A stretch of DNA of 64,000 bases. Source: Bryum argenteum. Its lineage: Eukaryota; Streptophyta; Bryopsida; Bryales; Bryaceae. This document shows positions 22,701 through 34,031 of this stretch, piece after piece. The stretch spans positions 7,275,013 to 7,339,012 of the forward strand of contig CM073324.1 of NCBI GenBank assembly GCA_037043015.1, in the 5' to 3' direction. Under the pieces are notes generated by a model. The model saw only the letters and a program-made list of their open reading frames with translations, did no database searches and was not told the DNA's origin. The position numbers were made by a program, and so were the translations under genes. Each line of letters opens with the position of its first letter. Within the stretch, counting starts at the first letter, position 1.

Positions 22701-25700
22701 CTGCCTCCAATCTCAAGAACTTGACCAAATCGACTTGGTATAAGCTCACGATCAATGCTTTGTGCAATGTGCTGTATCAGGTGAGATTCGTATTTTTATA
22801 TATCTGGTTGACAACATTCATGCTCTTCCTAATAGTTATTTTTTTTACAGACTGAGTTTGCTCAAGCTGCAGCGAAGGCTGCCACTGATTTCAGGCGTGA
22901 TTCCGGTTTAGGGAAGTTTACCGCGGCAACAATTCATGATGCGATCAACAAGGCAGTTCAAGAGAAGAAATCCACGACTTTGAGCAAGTTGCGGAAACAA
23001 TTACCAATTTGCCACCCGGACAACACTGATAGGTTCCTCGAGCTTGTGAAGGAAAATTACGAAACATTTCGTGAGGTGGAGATGTCGCAGGAAAAGTTGT
23101 GGTATTTTGCAACCAGTGCCATGGACATCGACTCGAAGCTTCTGTGGTTGGAACGGTGGAACAAGTCGTTCAAGTTTCGTGAGAATCAACGATTTCCCAA
23201 AGCTGGGTTTACTGAGCAGGCATATCTTAGCTTCCTTAACAAGGCGACTTGGTGGTCGCAGGTACGTACAATTGAATAAAAAAGTTTTTGGCAAGTGTTC
23301 ATGTATTGATGGCATAGTTGTCAAGTCTCTGGCAAGTGTTGATGTGTTGATAGCGTAGTTGAAATCTTGAAGCATTTCAAGGATGCGCCGTTAGGAAAAT
23401 ATCAACTAACATTTGATTTCTATGGTGTTCAGCTCTCAATTGCTGTTGCCAAGGAGTTCAATGTCGAGATGGACATGGCAAAACAAGTTGTTAATTACAA
23501 CCCGCCAGGTGCTGAGGAGCCCATGGACACTGTCACAGAATATGTCGAGCGGATGCGTATCGCACTCTCGGATACTGCATTCTACAGAGAATTCTCCATA
23601 AAAGACAAGGATGCTTACAAGGAAGGAGGAGGCAAAGGTGTGCACAAAAACAACCCCCCCGAGAAGCAGCCAAACTTTGAGAAGGCAACTTCTCGGGTTC
23701 TCTACAGATACGTGAAGCACGTGTTACTTCCACAAAAGGCGATTTTGAAGACACCGACATCCTTTGTGAATTACACCAACACAAGCGATGAGAAGTGTAT
23801 GTACACCGCAAGTCAGCTGAAAGACTTCAAGAAGCAGCACTATGCTGCATGTGGATGGTACATGGACATGGAGAAGGGCCAATGCCCCGAGTTTGAAGAA
23901 GAAATGCTTGGAAGGATAGAGCCGGAGCTTTTGAAGCTTAAGAAAGCCATTGTCCCAGCAGACTCTCAGCCAGAGAACTCGAGGAGTCGTCGCAAGCGGA
24001 AGGCTGCACCCGCCATTGTTACGCCGCCGACTGATGTTCCAGTGACTACCGATCCTCGGCTACGACAGAAAGATGTGATCGATCTGCAGGAAGGAGATGA
24101 AGAAGATGCATTGCCTGCAGCTTCTCCAATCGACCTGTTCGGAGACACCATCGACGAGACCACAAGGTCCATGCCGCTTGCCAAGAGACAACGAGTTCTA
24201 CCTCAAGTCAAATCTTCGCCATTCAACATTGATAGCACGAATGCATCTGATTCAATGCTCCCACCTGCTCTTCGAGGAATGATGCTCGACATACATCCCG
24301 TAATAAACTCCAGTGGCGCTCGAGTCAAGATCATCAACGACACCCTCATTCGCTGGTGGGACGTGAAGTCAGTCGGGGAGCCTTTTCCTCAAGAGTACGA
24401 TGATGCAAAGTCGTTCCTAACCGAGGTACTCCTTGAACCATGTTCAATTTCAACCATGTTTTATTTTGAGGCGTATCTTGCTTGAGTTTTCACAACGGCT
24501 TGTATCATTTCAATCACAGGTTTCGATAGGTCGTCGCCTATATTTCGAAGGTATACTCGAAGTAGGACGAGCAGGTGTCGATTTGATGCTAGCAGACTAT
24601 CCAGATGGAATGCGAGTTCCAGGAGTGTCCGATCCCGAGCACGAGATTCCTCGCTGGAATTCTCTTCAACCAACGTTTTTGAAGACGATTGCTGAATTCG
24701 CCTTCAGGTACCTGCACGACGACGGCGCAATTGTGATCTTCTATCCGGACTCTTATGTCGTGCGAAAGAAGATTGAGACATTTACTGCAAATTTCAACCT
24801 GAAGATTGCGCTGGAATGGAAAATTCTCAACTCACTTCCACTTTGCAGCCCATCGGATCCTTCACGATCGGTAAGATCAATGCTTAGTTGTGTTTTTCTG
24901 TATTTTGATTGTTTGATAGTGAAGTTCTTTGCAATCGATGATAATGTTCTCTCAAGGCTTTGTATTTGTACCTGGATAATTGTCAATCCATGGCTACTGC
25001 CGCGTTGACCTCATGGTGCCGGTGCTAGTGCCTTCATATTTTGGCATACCACTCTCCGCCCACACTGCCGGTGCCGGCAGACTCCCCATCGTCCCGGCAG
25101 ACTCCTCATCGTCTCGGCTGAACGTTGTTGGCGCCGGCAGGCCCAACTTCGTTGGCGCAGAGCGTACTTTCGGCCGGCAGACCGGGGCTGCCTGCTGGCC
25201 TGACGTTCTATTCACCAGTGCTAGCTTGTTGGCCGCACTGGTGCCTTGGTGCATCTGATGGTGCCGGCATACGCTTCTTCGTGCTGGAACAGGAGCCAGC
25301 GAGGTTTGTCAGCGGCTGCCGTAGGTCTGCTCGCTGGCCCCTCCTTCTTCTCAGCAGTCAAGCCGAGGAGTTCTAGTGCTACCCACAGAACCTTGGGGGT
25401 GCTTGGAGGCCACTCTTTGTACCCTCCACTTGTACGCCTGAGTGGTGTATTGGTGGTTCCGTCAATAGCCTTGTAGCTGCCGAAAGACCCATCTGCGTAC
25501 GGGACTGTAGAAGCTCTCTCGCCTTGGTGGTGCCGACGGAAGTCTTGGAGCTAATTGTTGGCGGACTAATTGTTGGTGCCTGCATAGCATAGTGTTATCT
25601 TACTAGACTTTTGTTTGTTTTTGCAGACATACATCTCCAAGGCCATCGTTATGGTGAGGGCCCTTCCACCTATTGCTCGACGACAACCAACTCCCCTCGT

Positions 25701-26197
25701 TGTTAAGCTCAACCCGTTTACACCCGGTGTTGACCTCAATAAGGAGGACATGTTATTCAACGCAATCGACGATCATAGTCTTCTTCGCAAGACCTCGGAT
25801 AGGAAACCATGGAGGGGTCCAAAGCAGCGCACGGAGTTGTTTTTCAAGCCACTCATATATGAGATGTGTCCGGAAAGAGGACTCGTCATGGACTTTGGTG
25901 CAGCAACAGGTTGTTCCTAAGTCAATGACATGTGCTTTTTAGTCCAACATCTACATGATTGACTTTATTCGTTTCTTACTTGCAGGTACATCAGTTCGGG
26001 CTGCGCTCTCCCTCAACCGCAACATTCTGGCACTTGAGGGCGACCGTGAGATTTTCCAGGAGGTGCTTCTGCCACTTACTATTCCAGCACTGCCATCCCT
26101 GGACACACCATCTGTGCCAACCACAGGGCCTGCCGGCGACGAGTCACCAATCCAAGCCGCACAACGTGATGGATTCTGTGAGTCGCACTACCTATAA
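16789..26197 (+). CDS. ParB-like / beta-class N6-N4 DNA methyltransferase-like fusion protein
   Basis: Exons: 16789-17070 (GC donor), 17146-17230, 18626-18791, 21781-22458, 22585-22780, 22851-23261, 23433-24425, 24520-24870, 25627-25909, 25986-26197. Exon 2 joins exon 4 in frame, while exon 3 does not, so exon 3 may be skipped or another exon is missing. Exon 4 carries FHVWDGNHRLQAWYPF, which resembles the DGxHR motif of ParB/Srx-fold modules. Exons 8-10 match pfam N6_N4_Mtase order: motif IV-like DLMLADYPDGM, LHDDGAIVIFYPDS, then ELFFKPLIYEM and MDFGAATGTSVRAA (SAM loop), with ALEGDREIF as the acidic motif. The catalytic (D/N)PPY is degenerate (DYPD). A TAG at 22091-22093 interrupts exon 4, and the exon 4-5 junction spells TGA, so the copy may be decayed. 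Exon 7 carries a basic nuclear-type stretch (SRRKRKAAP). Confidence 0.55.
17640..18230. repeat. GC-rich minisatellites in intron 2
   Basis: At 17717-17782 a 10-11 bp unit, CACCGCTCAG, repeats about six times with variants. At 18056-18222 a unit of about 50 bp containing CGCCACCGACTTCGGTCGGG repeats four times. Both lie in the intron between 17230 and 18626 and encode nothing credible. Confidence 0.7.
18870..20405. repeat. tandem repeat with 563-bp period
   Basis: A marker AATGT(G/A)AGTGTC lies at 19157, 19721 and 20283, giving periods of 564 and 562 bp. A partial copy precedes from about 18870 and the last copy breaks into the GTGCCGGC array near 20405. Each unit carries a conserved frame reading GRQG(L/Q)(K/T)PTL(K/E)LRWGEDF and then WRR/WRHW, plus a T-rich GTTTTTTTCT(T)T acceptor-like tract. 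The units sit in the intron between exons 3 and 4 of the methyltransferase-like gene and may be a multiplied exon plus flanks. Confidence 0.75.
20406..21610. repeat. GTGCCGGCAG-type GC-rich repeat array (intron)
   Basis: Same family as 11.5-12.36 kb but mostly in the opposite orientation. GGTGCCGGCAGTCCCTCCTC is repeated at 20511-20585. Then follow longer units mixing GGTGCCGGCGGA, GTGGCGGCGTACC and GAGCAAGTGTGG. Translated frames on both strands (AST..VPAVPP..., AAYPPSKCGG...) are products of the repeat. The array ends at about 21610, 170 bp before exon 4 of the methyltransferase-like gene. Confidence 0.85.
25015..25570. repeat. GTGCCGGCAG-type array in a late intron
   Basis: Degenerate copies (GGTGCCGGTGC, CCGGTGCCGGCAGACTCC, GGCGCCGGCAGGCCC, GGTGCCGGCATACG) lie inside the intron between exons at 24870 and 25627. 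A worn copy is present in the third contig at 56625-57150. Confidence 0.75.
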
Positions 26198-26237
26198 TTG
26201 AAGTTCTTCATATTCATACTTTGATTATTTACTTATA

Positions 26238-26444
26238 ATGCTATGTGGTTGCTTGTGCAGTTTAGTGAGTGTATTTGACACACTTTCCAAGCTTCAAATT
26301 AGCCCTCCGTTATCGTTCACACTTCCCACATATGCGGAAGGCTTAGCAGAAGCTTATACAACTATTTCATCAGACTCTTCACCTGATATTGTTAGGATTC
26401 CTAGATATCATCCTGGAGTGAAGCGGAGCGTTTCTATGGCATGA
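26238..26444 (+). other. possible 3' exon or downstream frame
   Basis: A 68-codon frame, Ser/Pro-rich, is exactly conserved in the third contig (57849-58055) while surrounding sequence is riddled with differences. It follows an acceptor-like TGTGCAG at 26260. If spliced to the methyltransferase-like gene the frame stops after a few codons, so it may be untranslated sequence. Function unknown. Confidence 0.25.
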
Positions 26445-26449
26445 GCGTA

Positions 26450-27384
26450 GAGCGTAGAGCGTACAATTTCAGATTTTTGAGCACTAAGAAATTTTTTTTA
26501 CAAAATAAAATTCTAAAAATAAACTATTTTTATAATTAAAAGGGTATATTCTACAAATTATTCGAATATTCTTGCCTGATGACCGTGGAATTTAGTACCT
26601 ATAACCGTGCAAAATGAGCTTGAGATTAGGAAAAAATTGATCTATGATCAAGTTTTAAAGGATATAGAAGACTTCATTGAAGAGGATTAAAGGGCCACAT
26701 GTTTTCGAGAGGACCAAAAGTGAAGGTTTATGACAAGTGATTCAGAAATTTAAACATAGCTATAAATTTTTATATATATAGGTATAACTATATATATAAA
26801 TGTATTCACTAAATTGTGAATTTACATAGAGTCACGTACTTCATACTCATGAATGTAGAAGACTAATTAATCTTCTAAATACATAGATGAGGATATAATA
26901 TCTTGTAAGGACAGACTGAGGGACCGACAACGTATCAGAAGTGGTGGACTCCCGGGGCTCTGTGAGCATTGGCAAGCTCCCCTATCACGAGCTCCCGACT
27001 CAAAGTGGGCAGTTTCTGGCACCTCTACGTGTCTACTGCGGGTATATGATCGCGTGACTGATAAGGTAGGAGTCGTGAAAACCGTCGAGCCCCCAAAACC
27101 GCACAGCAGGTTTATGGGTAGGGTCTGTAGAACCGTTCGACGTGATTTGTAAAAAACCAAAGTTAAAAAAATTCATGGTAAATTAGCCGGTTTTGGGAAC
27201 ATTTGAGGTCAGTTCACGCCATGAATTTGGTGGATTAATTGACTCTTTGTGGGTGGAAATGGCGGTTTTATGTCACCATGCACGATTGTGTCAACACATG
27301 TGATTTTTGTCACCATCCACTATTTTCAGCTCAACCATGCATACTGAACGGTTTTGGACAATTCCTATGTCAGGTAGTGAACCT
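26450..27384. other. AT-rich intergenic, no gene seen
   Basis: Contains runs such as TATATATATA near 26775-26800 and no supported feature. It ends at the first scaffold gap. Confidence 0.5.
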
Positions 27385-27484
27385 NNNNNNNNNNNNNNNN
27401 NNNNNNNNNNNNNNNNNNNNNNNNNNNNNNNNNNNNNNNNNNNNNNNNNNNNNNNNNNNNNNNNNNNNNNNNNNNNNNNNNNNN
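27385..27484. other. assembly gap of exactly 100 N
   Basis: Placeholder-sized gap between contigs A and B. The parallel sequence at about 58970-58985 runs through this point without extra bases, so the missing sequence is close to zero. Confidence 0.95.
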
Positions 27485-27791
27485 TTTTTGATTTTTTTTG
27501 GGACATTAAATCCACAGTTTCCGGAGTACAACCTTGCAAAAAAGCCAGCACTCTATGTTCGGGTAGCGGGACTCCTAAGACTCCAGATTCAAAAATTCAT
27601 AGGAAATTATAGGATTACTCAATTTTTTTTTTTTATTTTTTTTTTTAATTTATTTATTTTATTTTTTTTTTCTCCTTATGGGATGGATTTGCTCTAGCTT
27701 TGTCGACCATCGAAAAATAATTAAAATTTTACACCACTATTCCAAGTATCCAAAGCTGAAATTCAAACGGTCTTCACCACTCCTACCTTAA

Positions 27792-28051
27792 CCCCTAAAG
27801 GTCCTTGATACAAAATAGTTTAAATTATCAAAAAGAACCTCCTTCTACTTCAGGTGCAAAGAAACTTAATCTAAGCATTGATTAAAAGATCCAACCGTAG
27901 GATCTTGAAGTTAACTTGACCCTTTTCTCGAATATTAAATTTGAACTGTTAATTTTTCTCCAATTTTGAGATTATACTGGTCAAAGTTGGCTGAATTTTC
28001 TCCATGTGGAAATTCCAAAAAGCAATTTCCGCTTTCTTGGACCTTTAGGGG
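27792..28051. mobile_element. 260-bp TTAA-flanked MITE, piggyBac-like termini
   Basis: Perfect 13-bp terminal inverted repeats, CCCCTAAAGGTCC at the left (27792-27804) and GGACCTTTAGGGG at the right (28039-28051), are each bounded by TTAA (27788-27791 and 28052-28055). TTAA target duplication with CCC-starting termini is the hallmark of piggyBac elements. No coding capacity. The right TTAA is shared with the next element. Confidence 0.8.
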
Positions 28052-28055
28052 TTAA

Positions 28056-30900
28056 CCCTTAAACGTCTTTCCCCACCCGAGGGGCTGGGTTTTGGGGGAA
28101 TCTCGAGGCGTGCGTTCTGTACAGTCAACGCCCTAAGACCGGGAGGAGCTTGTTCGAATGCTGGGCTCGAGGTGCACCTGAATCTTCAAACTCCAATGTT
28201 CGATTCCTTCGTGCCTGCTTGGAATTCAAGGGGCGCATGATCCGGGAGGTGCAAGCTCCCTGCCCGTGGTGTTGTTGTTGTTAGCCCGCCTAGCCTTCGG
28301 GTCGTTTTGCTTCATTTCCCTCGCAGTTCAGGTGCTTGGTTTGTGTTGTCAGGGTGTCGCGAGAGGAGCGGTGTTAGTTGGGTTATTTTTGGGATACTGA
28401 GTTTTCCGTTTGTTGGGACGTTGGAGTGCTTACCGTTGAGCTGGGAGGCCGTTGGTTTCCTGGGAAGTTTGGGGTGGGAAGCGTTGAAGTGAGATATAAT
28501 TTCGGTGCAAGTGGTTTAGGGTTTCAGTGTGTTCTGTGGGTTCAGTGCATTTCATTGTCACTCACAAAAATGGTAGCAGAGTCTGTATTGGCAGTAAGGC
28601 GTGAGCATGGTCCTCAATTTCTTCAGGAATTGGAGCGTTGGTTGAGAGTAGAGCAAGGTCAAGGTGATTGTATGGTCGCGGCAGTCAAGAACTTATTGGA
28701 AGAAGCGCACTTGCTCTCGTTGCCTCTGCCCAAGGGCGTGCATTGGCCAGCAGCTCCTCTCTCCCGAAACTTCCGATTTTTATTTCGACGCCAGGTCGCT
28801 CACCTTCTTGGCTGGAAGGACAGGCGTGTCGAAGGAGACCCGTCATCTTTCTCATTTGCTGTGAATTTGGGCCTACGGCAGGTGTGGTGGCCCGATGAGG
28901 AGGCAACCAAGCTTCACGGCACTCCTGGCCAGCCAGGACTTAGGTAAGTCTTCCGAAACTCTTCCTCCAACACGATCTGATGGTGATGAACATGCGTTTT
29001 TGCCCTTTCTGCCCTTGCGCAGCAGAAAGACAACCTCCGGATTGCGCCCTGATAATTTCGGCGAAGGCTCTGGTGAGGCAACCACGCCACAGCCGGGGCC
29101 AATTTCAGTCCGGCAGACTGTCCGCTTTGGATTCGGAGCTGGAGGTGGTGAGCGACGGGAGGTCCGCCAACGGCTAGATTTGGGGGCGCATACATCCGCG
29201 GTCCTAGAGCAAACAGTCGAATTTAGTGACGACCACGTTGGCGATGGACCTCCAAAATCTCGCCCTCCGAAGACACCGAAAACAAATGCAACGCGATCCA
29301 AGGGCCGTAAACGCCAGCGGCCCGAGGTAACAGGTGACTCCATCGTTCCTCCCGAAAGTCCTTCCACATCAGTGAATATTTCGCAAAATGTTTGTCGTGG
29401 TTCTCACACACTTGGCGGTGAATCTGCACAGGCAAGTTCACTGCAAGCGACTGATGATGTAGATGAGCTTGTAGGGATCCTCAACGACACGAGTGTCTGT
29501 GATTTGTCGAGTGATGGTGAAGCCCAGTTTGAACGAATTTGGCTGTCTGGCAATTTGAATCCAAGAAATGTAACTCTGCGTTCAGATGAAAATAAACGCC
29601 TCCATGTGCCATTATTTGATTTGGGGCTCCGGGGTAAAGTCTGCATAGTCCCTCGTTATGAGCTTCCAACCTTGGTCATAGAAGAGTCGTCTGATGCATC
29701 GTCCTTGGAATTTTTTTGGGGAACTGTAGTGGCTGAATTTTACTATCCGCATGAGGCTGTTGATATGATTTCTGTGTTGTTATATGGACCATGGGGATGT
29801 TTTGATGTACCTGAAGCCGTTGTAGAATTTGTAGAAGACGGTGACCCTCGCAAGGTAAGTGAGTTACAGCTATGGGGGCAGCAGTTGGTTACACCCAACT
29901 CGAGTATGTACACCGGAGCTGGATGCTCATCCGAGTATCTGCCTGGACGATCCGGTTCATGTGAACTGCCCAGCGATATAGATAAATTGGAGGGAATCGA
30001 ATTGACTCCCAATAGCAAGAAATGGTTCTTGCATGCAGATGCTACCACTAGGGAGCTTGGTTTGGATTGTGAGCTCTCCTTTGAGGAATTCAGTGCCTTA
30101 CCAGTTGAGAAGCGATTTGCGCCGGAGATGTGGAACTCGCCAGCAACACAGTTGCCTGAAGTTGAATGGAAAGGTGACAACCCAGGTTTGAAAGAACCTC
30201 TTCAACATTGCAATGATCCGATTGAGTTTTTTATGTTGTTCTGGCCGAGCTGTATTCTTGCACCCATTGTTCGAATGACCAATTTGTATGCAGCCACCTG
30301 CGACGATAGAGGTGGCACACGAGGAGGGGCCAGATGGTATCCGCTTACCCAGTCTGAGTTGCTCTGTTTTTTTGGTGTGTTGATGTTGATGGCTCTAAAA
30401 AAGGTACCGAATACTCGCTTGCATTGGTCGAAGACATGTGAATTGTTTCGAACAGAAGTTGTTGCTAAAGCTATGACTCGACTTCGATTTGAGAGTGTCA
30501 GCAGATGCATACACTTAGTTGATAATAATGAAATTATTAGTGATAAAGACGATCCGGATTACAATAAAATTGCAAAGACGGCTTGGTTGGTCGATGCATT
30601 GAATAATCTGTGTGCGCAGTTTTGGAACCCTGAGCAGAATTTGTGCGTCGACGAGATGATGATCAAGTATACAGGCAAATACTCTCCTATCCGTCAGTAT
30701 ATGAAATCAAAACCTACGCAATATGGAATTAAAATATGGTGTCTCTGTAATAGTGTTTCGAAGTTTGTGCAGAAGATCGAAATCTACTGTGGTGCAAGCG
30801 AGAACCAGGAAAAAAGTGGCAGCGTAGGTTCGAGAACTGTATTGAGACTCATGGAGGGACTTGAGCGTAAAGGCCACAACCTCAATTCCGTTAAAATGGC
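28056..30900 (+). mobile_element. piggyBac-like element, left end and truncated body
   Basis: Starts with TTAA then CCCTTAAACGTC, matching the termini of the MITEs in this window, and contains a piggyBac-type transposase gene. No matching right end (GACGTTTAAGGG-TTAA) was found downstream to 55 kb. The transposase stops abruptly near 30890, so the right part is missing or replaced by unrelated sequence. Confidence 0.65.
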
Positions 30901-30913
30901 AATATTCCGGTAA
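28570..30913 (+). pseudogene. piggyBac-type transposase (DDE_Tnp_1_7), C-terminally truncated
   Basis: Exon 1 (28570-28943) and exon 2 (29023-30913) join in matching phase over a 79-bp intron with a strong pyrimidine tract (CCCTTTCTGCCCTTGCGCAG). The N-terminal third is basic and low-complexity. The transposase domain begins near PIEFFMLFWPSCILAPIVRM and includes LTQSELLCFFGVLMLMALKK. LCVDEMMIKYTGKYSPIRQY supplies the first catalytic Asp, followed by KPTQYGIKIW. The second Asp region (xMDNFYTS in relatives) should follow LMEGLERKGH. Instead the frame reads NLNSVKMAIFR and stops, so the rest of the catalytic core and the Cys-rich C-terminus are lost. It should be inactive. A second, frame-broken copy is at 60.0-62.3 kb. 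Confidence 0.75.
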
Positions 30914-31785
30914 AATGGCACACTTTTGGGGTGAAAAAATGAGGAAATCATGAAGAGATATACGTAAAATGGGGACGTTGTGGGGATAATATGGAAAAAA
31001 GGGAGTCATTTTAGCAGAATTGTCAAGCCAACACCAGAAAACATAGAAGGAATTTGGCCAAAAATACCAAGATTCAACTGAGATTCGATGCAAAGCATCG
31101 AAAGTTTGTGCAAGATATGCGAATTATCAACACATTATTGAGAATCATCACCGAGTATTGAACTGCGATCTGAATCAACACACACTCTTTGGAACTTTCA
31201 AGTTCTGTTTCCTTATATAAATGGTATTGCACCTCCCCTCCTCTATCCTATAATAACACCCTCCATCGAATAAGTCACCACACAATGTATCGAGAGAAGA
31301 ATTTCGCAAGAACAAGGTGAATTCCAACACATTCTTGAGGATCATTTCATCATCGAGCGTTTCCGAATCTGCAATCCTGAAACATTATTACACGGTACTA
31401 GAACTTTCAATCTTTATTTCCTAATATAAGTGCTACTACATCTTCCTCGCTTCCTCCTCGAAGTACATCTTGTACTCCTACTTACAAGGACGTTCTCTCA
31501 TAAAACAACTATGAATGATCACGGATGTCGAAGTGCATTGGTTGCAAAAGATCGTCCGCCCTTGCGAAGAGTGCACTTCAACAATTGGATACAAAGACAG
31601 TGTGTCGAATGTAGGAACCTCCTTCGACTAATCTACCCTACACCATTCTTACCTACCGAGTGATAGATGGAGAGGATCTAAAGAAGGACGCTTCTCGCTT
31701 GAGCGACGGCAAAGTCGAGGATCGAAGACAAATACTATGCAACCTCCTAGGCTCGCAATGAATCTTTATTATCCGGAACTCGTAC
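30914..31785. other. no recognisable gene
   Basis: Begins with a short internal repeat (GGTAAAATGG / CGTAAAATGGGGA) at the transposase breakpoint, followed by AT-rich DNA. Confidence 0.4.
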
Positions 31786-33070
31786 TTGAGGCTTTTGCTT
31801 CCACAACCCATGTTTCATTTCTTTGACAAACGCAAGAGTGATACGACAGATGAATCTCCTTTTTCCCTTAGTTTCTTTGGTGGATTCCCCCACATCGTGT
31901 ATCGCTTCATCGTTCCCGGCTCCGTTAGTCCATGCTCCTCGACGAACTTCGCCCCCTTGCGATTCTTCCCCTAAGTGTTGGGGCTAAAATTCGATGGGTA
32001 GAATGCAAAAATAATGCATTTGACAGTGCCCCTTTCAACTTTCTATTTTTATTTCCCCTTCAATTCATACAATCTACCCCCAGACATGACATGCGGAGAG
32101 GAATGAAACGAAGGGGAAATAAAAATAGAGAGTCAAGGCCATGGTACGACGAAAATATTCTCGAGTTATCTCTTGTGATGTATAAAATTCATTGATTCAT
32201 GCACCGAAAGAGATGACTCAAGAGCATTGTGTTTGTTCCATGGCCTCGGCTCTCTACTTATATTCCCCCCTCGCTTCATACCGCTGCGCTTTCATGTTAT
32301 GCAGTTTCTGATCCCACAACCTGCGTTTCCAATAGAGATACCACGGATGAACCTGTCTGATGGAAGCCCTTTATCTTTTTCTCCTTTGTTTCATTTGTGG
32401 GCTCCTGCACATCTGCGTATCGCATCATCGATCCCGACCTCGTCGTTTCGTACTCCTCGACAAACTTCGCTCCCTGCTATTCTTGCCGCAAGTGTTGGGG
32501 CGGAAATCGAATGCGTGAAATGCAAAAATAATCCACTTGATAGTGCAAAGAGAATCGACATATTGCTCAAAACCCCATTGTAGTTTCGTGCCTGCAAGCA
32601 AATCCTGTTTACATGAACTAATACTGTTCAACCATCCTGCGTCATTTTTATTTCCCCTTCATTTCATTGGTGGGTTCCTCTACATCTGCATCCCTCTTCT
32701 TCGATCCCGGCCTCGTCAGTCCAAACTCCTCGACGAACTTCGCTCTCCTGCTCTTCTTGCCGTAAGTGTTGCAACAGAAATCCAATGCGTGGAATGCGAA
32801 AATAATCCACTTCCTGTTTTTATTTCCCCTTCGATTCATACAATCTGCTCTCCACACATGACATGCGGAGAGGAATGAAACGAAGGGGAAATAAAAGTAG
32901 AGAGTCGGGGCCATGGTACAAACGAAATATGTTATGAAGTTATCTCTTGGGATGTATATAATTGAGTGATAAATGCACCAAAAGAGATGACTCAAGAGCA
33001 TTGTGTTTGTTTCATGGCCCCAGCTCTCTACTTTGATTCTCTCCTCGCTCCATACCACTGCGCATTCAAA
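31786..33070. repeat. degenerate tandem repeat, about 0.3-0.8 kb units
   Basis: The block CTCCTCGAC(G/A)AACTTCGC(T/C)CC occurs at about 31935, 32455 and 32728. Each copy is preceded by TTTCATTGGTGGGTTCC-like and followed by TGCAAAAATAATNCA-like text. A second block, GGAATGAAACGAAGGGGAA with the following 100 bp including GAGATGACTCAAGAGCATTG, occurs at 32100-32260 and 32870-33020. On the minus strand several units encode AKFVEEFGLTRPGSKKRDAD-like peptides ending in the same stop, perhaps remnants of one exon. The array continues in the third contig. Confidence 0.6.
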
Positions 33071-34031
33071 TTATGCAGATTTTTGTCCTTCATCTAGAGA
33101 GCTACTCAATGAGCAAACACTCCATAGTCTCATTATTTCCCCTTAGTTTCATTGAATGGCTTTGCGCTCTCCACCTCAATAGCCTTGTTTTTTTCCCTGA
33201 GTTTCATTCATCTTAAGAGATGAATCAGGGGGAAAAGCCAGCCAAAGACATCCACCCTCCAATTGCGCTCCGATATTCGCGGTGGCGTCGAAGTAAGCGG
33301 TGTGTCTTGCGAAACATTCTCGTGAGGAAACCCTTAATGACACATCGTCTCTTGAATGCTCCTTCTCCAAAGTCACAACATCATCACAAATCTCAACGGC
33401 CGCCCAAAATCGTGCCAAGTTGGAGTGAGGGTCACAAGATTTGCTAGTTTAAGGTCGTTCAGGACCCGAATCTCAACGACGGATCGGAACGTGAACCATG
33501 AAAATCCCCCATTAAATAGTAGGTACCGATACACCAAAAACGCGACGTCGGATGTCTCTTTTTTTCCCTTACTTTCATTCAAGTCGTGAAACGACTCTAC
33601 CTCACTCGCCAAATGACCGATTAGCTTCCTACGTGAAAAGATATGGCTTGAGCTTATTCTGTCGTTGGCTTCCCTTGGGGTGCATCACCTTGGTGGAGCA
33701 CTTTGCACGATTGACGAGATATCCATTCCCCCGGAAGAATTGAGTGAGATAAAGAACATTGTTACCGCCACCGGTCCGTTCCTTTGCCATCTTGTATCCA
33801 TCATGGATTTAAGAAGGCTTCAAACTCTACAAACGAGACGGAGTACTTCGTAATTTACCAAGTATTTGGCCCCTCGTACATCTCCAAGTCCAAGTCCGTA
33901 CATGCTCGCAGTGACTCCATCTATGCATTTAGGGCCACAATCTTATTTTGAACCTCTTTTGATCTCATATTGATTACGTGGATGAGCAACCATGAACCTC
34001 ATTTGTTCTTCCCAATCCAGTGACGGACGGA
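33071..34031. other. no recognisable gene
   Basis: Short frames only. A diverged relative of the 34-kb repeat unit (AGTTTAAGGTCGTTCAGGAC) lies at 33445-33500. Confidence 0.4.

Noticed and set aside
31786..33058. Repeated short minus-strand ORFs (AKFVEEF-type) as a family of small genes.
   Set aside because: They follow the tandem repeat unit, lack upstream start or splice signals and are truncated differently in each unit.
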